DNA from: an uncultured Neomegalonema sp.
GTDB lineage: Bacteria > Pseudomonadota > Alphaproteobacteria > Rhodobacterales > Rhodobacteraceae
DNA length: 18,803 nucleotides
Direction: 5' to 3'
Assembly (NCBI GenBank): GCA_937958345.1
Contig: CALGNW010000018.1
Coordinates: forward strand, 1-18,803
Translations under genes and position numbers: made by a program
Shown: positions 15,201 to 18,803 of the stretch, piece after piece
How positions within the stretch are numbered: the stretch's first letter is position 1
How the letters are laid out: each line of letters starts with the position of its first letter
Notes under the pieces: model-generated
Told to the model about the DNA's origin: nothing
The model's database searches: none
Seen by the model: the letters and a program-made list of their open reading frames with translations, nothing else

Positions 15201-17804
15201 GCCGTCGAAGGTGTAGAACCTGTCAAATCCCGCGCCGCCGAAGACCACGTCGTCGCCATCGCCGTCCATAATTTCATCGTCGCCGTCGCCGCCGTCGATG
15301 AAATCATTTCCGTTGCCGCCGCCGATAAAGTCATGCCCGCCGCCGCCGTTGAGAATGTCATCCCCGTTCCAGCCGTGGATCAGCTCTCGCGCGTTGCTGC
15401 CGTGGATCGTGTCGCCGCCGAGGTTGGTTCCGTGGATACGTTCGACATTGTTGACGCTGTCGCCCTGCGCCCAGCCGCCCGCACTGGTCCGGCCATCCAT
15501 ATAGACGGTGACGACACCGCTGGAGCCGCGATAATCCACGGTATCGACGCCTGCCTCGCCGTCGATGAAATCGGCCCCCTGATCTGCGGTCACATAGTCA
15601 TCGCCGCCGCCGCCCGAGATTGTGTCGTCGCCCTGATCACCGGTCAGTGTGTCATTACCGTCGCCGCCGTCGAGGTTGTCGTCGCCGCTGCCGCCGCCGA
15701 GGTGATCCCTGCCGCCGCCGCCCGATAGAAAGTCGTTTCCGCCAAGACCGTAAAGCTGTTCGTCGCCCGAATTGGTTCCCGAGATTGTGTCGCCGAAATC
15801 ACGCGATCCGAATACACGTTCGATGCTGTTATAGGTATCGCCCTCGGCAAAACCGCCAAGCCCGAGATTGGCTTCGAGATCGACTGATACAGCGGCGTGC
15901 GAATTCTCGTAACGGGCGTCATCCCGGCCTTCGCCGCCATCGAAGAAGTCCGCGCCGAGGTCGCCCATAAGCCTGTCGTTGCCTTCGCCGCCCTCGAGCG
16001 TGTCATCGCCGACGGGCATCAGGGAAATGCTGTCGAGCAGCGCGCCAATGCCGTCGTTCTGGCCGTCCGCCTCGCGGAAGACGAAGGTCGAACTGGTTGT
16101 TGCCGGCGTTACGTCGAGCGCGATCGTTTCCCACATGGCCGATGCAGGGGTGACGGTTGCGATTACGACGCCATCGAGCACAACTTCGATATCCGAGGTC
16201 GATCCGTCGGCCCCCGGCTGACGCGCAACCGCAAAGCTGAGACGATAGGTCTGACCGGCCTCGGTCGTGACGGTTTGTGCGATTGCTTCGGCATTTTCGG
16301 ACGCATCGCGCGCGTCCATCTGCATGTAGATATAGCCGTCATTCGCGGCCTTGCCCTCGTGGCCGGATTGCCAGAAGGTCATGGATTGGCTGAGATCCCA
16401 GCCTTCGACCTCGACTTCGAGCGCCGTCTGGGCTTGCGCGACAGCGACCGTTTCAAAGCCGCCATTGATGAAGAGGTTGCCGGTGTCACCGTTAAGGATA
16501 TCGTCTCCGGCTCCGCCGATCACCGTATCATCGCCGCCGCCACCGTAACCGGTGTCGTTGCCGTCGCCGCCATCGATAAGGTCGTTGCCCAGCCCGCCAT
16601 TGAGGACGTCATCCCCTGCGCGCCCGTTTAGCGTGTCTGCGCCGCCCCGTCCCAAAAGCACGTCGCCTGCTGCCGATCCGAGCAGGGTATCGTCATGCTC
16701 GCTTGCGTCGATGATCTCGATATCGGTGAGGGTGTCGCCCTCCGCCTCGCCGCCCGAACCGGTTCCGGCGGCGAGGTCAATCGTGACCGCCGATGCCGAT
16801 TGGGTATAAAGCGCCGTGTCGATGCCCGCGCCGCCGTCTAGATGGTCTGCGCCTGCGCTGCCGATCAGGTCGTCATTTCCGCCGCCCGCCAAGATCGTAT
16901 CGTCGCCCAGCATGCCGTTAAAGACTTCACCGGCTGCGCCGCCGGTGAACGTATCGCCGAATGCCGAGCCGTAGAGTTTTTCGATGCTGATGAGCGTGTC
17001 GCCCTCGGCACTGCCGCCCAGTCCGGTTCCGGCGGCAAGATCGACCGTCACCGCCGCGGCAGACTCGCCGTAATGTACGGTGTCACGGGCCGCACCGCCG
17101 TCCAGAATGTCTGCGCCGGTTCCGCCGTCGAGGTAGTCCTCGTCATCGCCGCCGAGAAGCGTGTCGTCGCCGCCCATGCCGTACAGCTTGTCTTCGCGGT
17201 CGGAGCCGATAAGGGTATCGCCGTAATTCAGCGATCCGATAATCCGTTCGACGCTGTCATAGCTGTCGCCTTCGGCAGAGCCGCCCGTGCCTGCGCCCGT
17301 CGCCAGATTAACCGCGACGCCTTGCCAGGAATGCCGGTAGTCAACAGTATCAAAGCCGTCGTCACCGGCATGCGAGTCCTGTCCGGCGCCGCCGACAAAC
17401 CAGTCATCACGCTCGCCGCCGACAAGCGTGTCATCGCCCGCGCCGGAGTCGAAATAATCTTCGCCCCGGTTACCGGTGATCGTATCATCGCCCGACGTGC
17501 CGAGGTGCACCTCCATCAGGTCTTTGATCGGGACGATGTGCGTGACGGTCTCGAGGATCGCGCCGTATGCCGCCTCGACCCCGACTTCGTAGGAGAGCGC
17601 GCTTTCAAAGTCCGGCGCAGCGTCCGACCGCAGCGTGATCTGGCCGATACCTCCGATGATCAGGAAATCAAACTTCGATGCGTCCTTGCCCGTCAGCGTT
17701 ACCGCATCGGGAGTGGTTTCGAAGGATACGGTTGCGACAAGTAATTGGCCGCCGATAAGCTCGGGAACCAGTTGGGATCGCGAAGTCTGAATGGTGGTCT
17801 GCAT
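12291..17804 (-). CDS. Giant RTX (hemolysin-type calcium-binding repeat) secreted protein
   Basis: An 1,837-residue, very acidic protein made largely of nonapeptide RTX repeats (GGxGxDxLx, for example GGSGNDTLTG-like units) that bind Ca2+ and fold into beta-rolls outside the cell. Layout: residues about 1-95 form a cadherin-like beta domain. RTX blocks run from about 98 to 440. A non-RTX insert spans about 442-596, starting INGGFE and ending DSISLMPV. RTX blocks resume from 597 to about 1760. The C-terminal 75 residues (ADTVTDFSGSAGETLDF, then final DNFIF) resemble the serralysin-type C-terminus and type I secretion signal. About 13 modules each begin with a YRxS...DL...GD(T/S)...IERI segment. 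The start ATG at 17804 has GGGGAA at good spacing. No enzyme domain is recognised, so an adhesin, S-layer-like or biofilm matrix role is a guess. No type I exporter lies in the window. Confidence 0.93.
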   Translation of the reverse strand: MQTTIQTSRSQLVPELIGGQLLVATVSFETTPDAVTLTGKDASKFDFLIIGGIGQITLRSDAAPDFESALSYEVGVEAAYGAILETVTHIVPIKDLMEVHLGTSGDDTITGNRGEDYFDSGAGDDTLVGGERDDWFVGGAGQDSHAGDDGFDTVDYRHSWQGVAVNLATGAGTGGSAEGDSYDSVERIIGSLNYGDTLIGSDREDKLYGMGGDDTLLGGDDEDYLDGGTGADILDGGAARDTVHYGESAAAVTVDLAAGTGLGGSAEGDTLISIEKLYGSAFGDTFTGGAAGEVFNGMLGDDTILAGGGNDDLIGSAGADHLDGGAGIDTALYTQSASAVTIDLAAGTGSGGEAEGDTLTDIEIIDASEHDDTLLGSAAGDVLLGRGGADTLNGRAGDDVLNGGLGNDLIDGGDGNDTGYGGGGDDTVIGGAGDDILNGDTGNLFINGGFETVAVAQAQTALEVEVEGWDLSQSMTFWQSGHEGKAANDGYIYMQMDARDASENAEAIAQTVTTEAGQTYRLSFAVARQPGADGSTSDIEVVLDGVVIATVTPASAMWETIALDVTPATTSSTFVFREADGQNDGIGALLDSISLMPVGDDTLEGGEGNDRLMGDLGADFFDGGEGRDDARYENSHAAVSVDLEANLGLGGFAEGDTYNSIERVFGSRDFGDTISGTNSGDEQLYGLGGNDFLSGGGGRDHLGGGSGDDNLDGGDGNDTLTGDQGDDTISGGGGDDYVTADQGADFIDGEAGVDTVDYRGSSGVVTVYMDGRTSAGGWAQGDSVNNVERIHGTNLGGDTIHGSNARELIHGWNGDDILNGGGGHDFIGGGNGNDFIDGGDGDDEIMDGDGDDVVFGGAGFDRFYTFDGADAYDGGTGRDIVDYRKSATGVTIDLIGGVGSGDLAQGDTLINIERIYGSATAGDTITGSDSRDWLFGFAGDDVLSAAGGNDYVNGGAGNDLVNGGAGNDALRGGTGDDTLNGDAGNDNFIGEDGADLIDGGDGIDFVSYRASTTGVQIDLIGGVGSGDLAAGDTLAGIERIHGSATAGDTITGSENKDWIYGWGGDDTLNGAGGNDYLNGGDGDDMIDGGAGNDSLRGGDGNDTLNGGDGIDNFVGEDGGDAMNGGDGIDFVSYRASATGVQIDLVGGIGSGGLAQGDSLINIERVHGSDSAGDTITGSGNKDWLYGWGGDDTLAGAGGNDYIDGGTGNDTIDGGDGNDVMRGGSGDDILNGNAGIDNFRGESGADTMDGGDGIDIIDYRASATGVQIDLIGGTGTGDLAQGDTLANFERIHGSATAGDTLTGSDNTDWIYGWGGDDTLFGSGGRDYIYGGDGDDFVFGGAGKDVLDGGAGIDTLDFTAETVSLDINLATGISKGGNADGDRTANFEIVLGGSGDDTLSAGSGVHTLNGGSGNDRLVGGSGTATLDGGSGFDTVDYSASTGGITLAVGGGISGDAAGDTYIGIERFAGSNFNDALFGGQGDDDLEGAGGDDVLVGGAGADSLNGGSGNDTADYSTSGSAITLDLSAPSASLGDAAGDTFISVERFTGTAFDDTFIGSSGADDLSGGDGNDVIEGGGGSDTLRGDAGENTLNGGNGNDTFIGGVGADAMDGSAGTDIASYRASSAGVSLDLDLGGTGGDATGDTFTSIERVFGTDFDDAITGGSADDKLYGYDGADTIIGGDGGDFINGGSGNDSLYGLSGKDTIYAGLGDDIIAGDGADDRLFGQGGADTLYGGYGNDLLNGGSSSDILFGSFGNDTLTGGSGTDSFVFEDTWGADTVTDFSGSAGETLDFSTVAGVTGLSDLTLTDGEAGTEISFGTNTLWLNDVFAADLAQDNFIF
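13740..15911 (-). repeat. In-register ~125-residue tandem modules inside the RTX gene
   Basis: The Tyr codon (Phe at the last anchor) that opens each YRxS segment ends at 15911, 15533, 15158, 14783, 14408, 14033 and 13739. The successive spacings are 378, 375, 375, 375, 375 and 294 bases. The modules anchored at 14783, 14408 and 14033 are nearly identical in protein sequence (YRAS.TGVQIDL.GG, GDTITGS, DWIYGWGGDDTL), so this is a recent tandem amplification. Confidence 0.85.
16017..16480 (-). other. Non-RTX beta-sandwich-like insert domain of the RTX protein
   Basis: Residues about 442-596 lack glycine-aspartate repeats and instead read like a jelly-roll carbohydrate-binding or DUF642-type domain. 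They begin INGGFE, contain WQSGHEGKAANDGYIYMQMD, SFAVARQPGADG and VVLDGVVIATVTP, and end DSISLMPV. The INGGFE start and the IALDVTP/STFVFREADG strands are typical of lectin-like extracellular modules, but the specific family is not certain. Confidence 0.6.
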
Positions 17805-17822
17805 TGCCGTTCCCCGTCACCT

Positions 17823-17842
17823 CCGCACCAAAAGCAGTGCGG
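17823..17842 (-). promoter_or_regulatory. Leader hairpin abutting the RTX ribosome binding site
   Basis: CCGCAC (17823-17828) and GTGCGG (17837-17842) form a perfect 6-base stem with an 8-base loop. On the RTX mRNA the stem's 3' arm runs directly into a GGAGGTGA sequence, so folding could affect access to this purine-rich region. A second possible ribosome binding site, GGGGAA, lies closer to the ATG and outside the stem. Confidence 0.35.
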
Positions 17843-18405
17843 TATCGAGGCTTAAAATCGGGGTTTTGCGTTGTTCCGGTCTTAACAAACGGGGCAAACA
17901 GTCCGTTAACGCCGGCGGCATTCTGCGATTATTAACCCGATAATTACCGTGTTTGCCCGGAAAGCGCATTTTGCAAACTGATCTTTCGCATCATGCAAAC
18001 CACCCGCCGCACCGGTGTCGCGAAGTGCAATTCCGTACACAGGACAGTGCAGACAGAATGAGCGAAATAATACGCGCGGCGGCGGCGATATTTGTTGGGT
18101 GGGGTGATGATATCCTGCAAGGTCCACGTCAAATCGCAGTCTTCTTAAAATCGGAGAGAACTGCCGATTGCCGTGTGTCGGGTTGAAGTCAGATGGTTAA
18201 ATCCGCTGTTCGGGGGCAACGCGCACAAGCCAAGCGCGACCTGAATGGACGGGCGGAGACGGTCACGGGCCTTTGCGGGGTGATTGTGCATTGACCAGCA
18301 TTCAGCGCGACGTAAGTCCGCGCTCATCGCCTAAGATTGACATGATTGGTGAGTATCGGGGGCGAGCCGGACCGAGCTCCATCATCGGCAAAACTTTACA
18401 GAATT

Positions 18406-18415
18406 AACGATCGTT
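18406..18415. promoter_or_regulatory. Palindromic candidate operator
   Basis: AACGATCGTT is a perfect 10-base palindrome. It extends to 16 bases (18403-18418) with one mismatched pair. It lies in non-coding sequence about 600 bases upstream of the RTX start and 130 bases beyond the aldolase stop. The binding factor and regulated gene are unknown. Confidence 0.3.
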
Positions 18416-18450
18416 GATTTGCAGGTGCGCTCGTCGTGCGGTCTTGGTCG

Positions 18451-18480
18451 CCTGCACCCCCCGATTGTGCGGGGTGCAGG
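18451..18480 (-). terminator. Strong hairpin downstream of the aldolase gene
   Basis: A perfect 10-base stem, CCTGCACCCC (18451-18460) and GGGGTGCAGG (18471-18480), with a 10-base loop lies about 68 bases past the aldolase stop. There is no T-run after it on the minus strand, so it may be a terminator, an mRNA 3' end stabiliser, or both. Confidence 0.5.
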
Positions 18481-18547
18481 ATTATTATGTGTTGTTACGT
18501 CGGATCAGCGATTCCGGTGACGAAGGGAATGCGCTGTTCCTGAGGGA

Positions 18548-18803
18548 TTACGCTTTGCCCTTGTAGATCTCGATCAGTTTGCCGAGCATTGCGAGGGCCT
18601 CGCCGCGTTCGCGCTGGAACGTGTTTCGCCCGATGATCGAGCCGTTGCCGCCACCGTCGCGGATCGCGCGGGCGTCATCATAAACGTCGTTCTCGCCCTT
18701 TTTCGAGCCGCCCGAGAAGACAACAAGGCGGCGACCGTTGAAGGATGATTTTACGACATCTGCAACGCGGTCTGCTTGGGTTTTGACGGCGATCTTTTCC
18801 GAC
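18548..18803 (-). CDS. Class I fructose-bisphosphate aldolase (DhnA/FbaB type), C-terminal part
   Basis: The C-terminal 84 residues of a DhnA-type class I fructose-1,6-bisphosphate aldolase; the rest lies beyond the window edge. The reading frame is open to the edge at 18802 and ends in TAA at 18548-18550. The diagnostic phosphate-binding and C-terminal motifs are visible: VVFSGGSKKG, then ARAIRDGGGNGSIIGRNTFQR a few residues on, and a final LIEIYKGKA. The enzyme cleaves fructose-1,6-bisphosphate to glyceraldehyde-3-phosphate and dihydroxyacetone phosphate through a Schiff base; the active-site lysine lies in the missing part. Gene neighbours upstream are not visible. The fragment gives no sign of damage. 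Confidence 0.9.
   Translation of the reverse strand, partial: SEKIAVKTQADRVADVVKSSFNGRRLVVFSGGSKKGENDVYDDARAIRDGGGNGSIIGRNTFQRERGEALAMLGKLIEIYKGKA

Larger units (their letters stand above)
17805..18547. other. 743-base intergenic region upstream of the RTX gene, no convincing gene
   Basis: Only short reading frames of 60-77 codons occur, on both strands, without good ribosome binding sites or recognisable products. The region is more AT-rich than its neighbours. It contains a hairpin against the RTX ribosome binding site, four GCAAAC-type boxes between 17894 and 18000, several TTAAC elements, a 10-base palindrome at 18406-18415 and a strong hairpin at 18451-18480. It is probably the RTX regulatory region plus the 3' flank of the aldolase gene. 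A small RNA cannot be excluded. Confidence 0.6.

Noticed and set aside
13740..15911. Regular spaced repeats suggesting a CRISPR array
   Set aside because: The period is 375 bases and lies in one open reading frame of RTX modules; there are no short repeats separated by unique spacers.
17930..17947. CtrA-type TTAA-N7-TTAA site in the RTX upstream region
   Set aside because: The second half reads ATTA at that spacing, so the match is only to a half site.
17906..18327. Several small open frames between the RTX and aldolase genes
   Set aside because: All are 60-77 codons, overlap one another on opposite strands, lack ribosome binding sites and show no familiar sequence.
18337..18342. TTGACA box as a plus-strand promoter
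   Set aside because: No -10-like sequence occurs 16-18 bases downstream, and no plus-strand gene follows.

Overview
This window comes from a GC-rich alphaproteobacterium, most likely a marine Rhodobacterales (Roseobacter-type) species. The evidence is the deacetylase-xseB-ispA gene string, a TRAP transporter, an orphan giant RTX protein, a class I FBP aldolase, and protein sequences typical of that group. Taxonomy is inferred from family resemblance only.

Left part (1-4750). A minus-strand operon encodes a histone-deacetylase-like amidohydrolase, exodeoxyribonuclease VII small subunit (xseB) and farnesyl diphosphate synthase (ispA), all overlapping. Divergent to it is a D-lyxose/D-mannose-type cupin isomerase. 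Next are a periplasmic di-heme cytochrome c peroxidase/MauG-like protein (minus) and a secreted Sel1-repeat protein (plus), whose 5' ends run into each other. The peroxidase has no usable in-frame start codon, which suggests a one-base deletion or sequence error at its 5' end.

Centre (4765-12217). This is the most interesting region: a compact eight-gene, two-operon catabolic cluster. The minus operon runs SsuD-like flavin-dependent monooxygenase, aldo/keto reductase, flavin reductase, TRAP small membrane subunit, TRAP large membrane subunit, TRAP binding protein. Four of its junctions overlap by exactly one base. The divergent plus operon has a GntR/UTRA regulator followed by a Gfo/Idh/MocA oxidoreductase. 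The monooxygenase, reductase and flavin reductase match in family and order the C-B-A enzymes of the sulfoquinovose monooxygenase (sulfo-ASMO, Smo) pathway. No classical GH31 sulfoquinovosidase is present. The Gfo/Idh/MocA protein is a good candidate for the NAD+-dependent sulfoquinovosidase (GH188) known from such clusters in roseobacters. I propose uptake of sulfoquinovose or its glycosides by a TRAP system instead of the ABC system of Agrobacterium, NAD+-dependent deglycosylation, oxidative desulfonation to 6-oxo-glucose plus sulfite, and reduction to glucose. The families are seen in sequence; the substrate is inference.

Right part (12291-18803). A 1,837-residue RTX/hemolysin-type calcium-binding protein has a short N-terminal cadherin-like region and about 13 RTX modules. 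Five consecutive modules are spaced exactly 375 bp apart. A non-RTX beta-sandwich-like insert and a C-terminal type I secretion-type tail complete it. No type I secretion genes are present. About 740 bp upstream of it appears non-coding and carries several repeats and palindromes. The window ends inside a class I fructose-bisphosphate aldolase gene on the minus strand.
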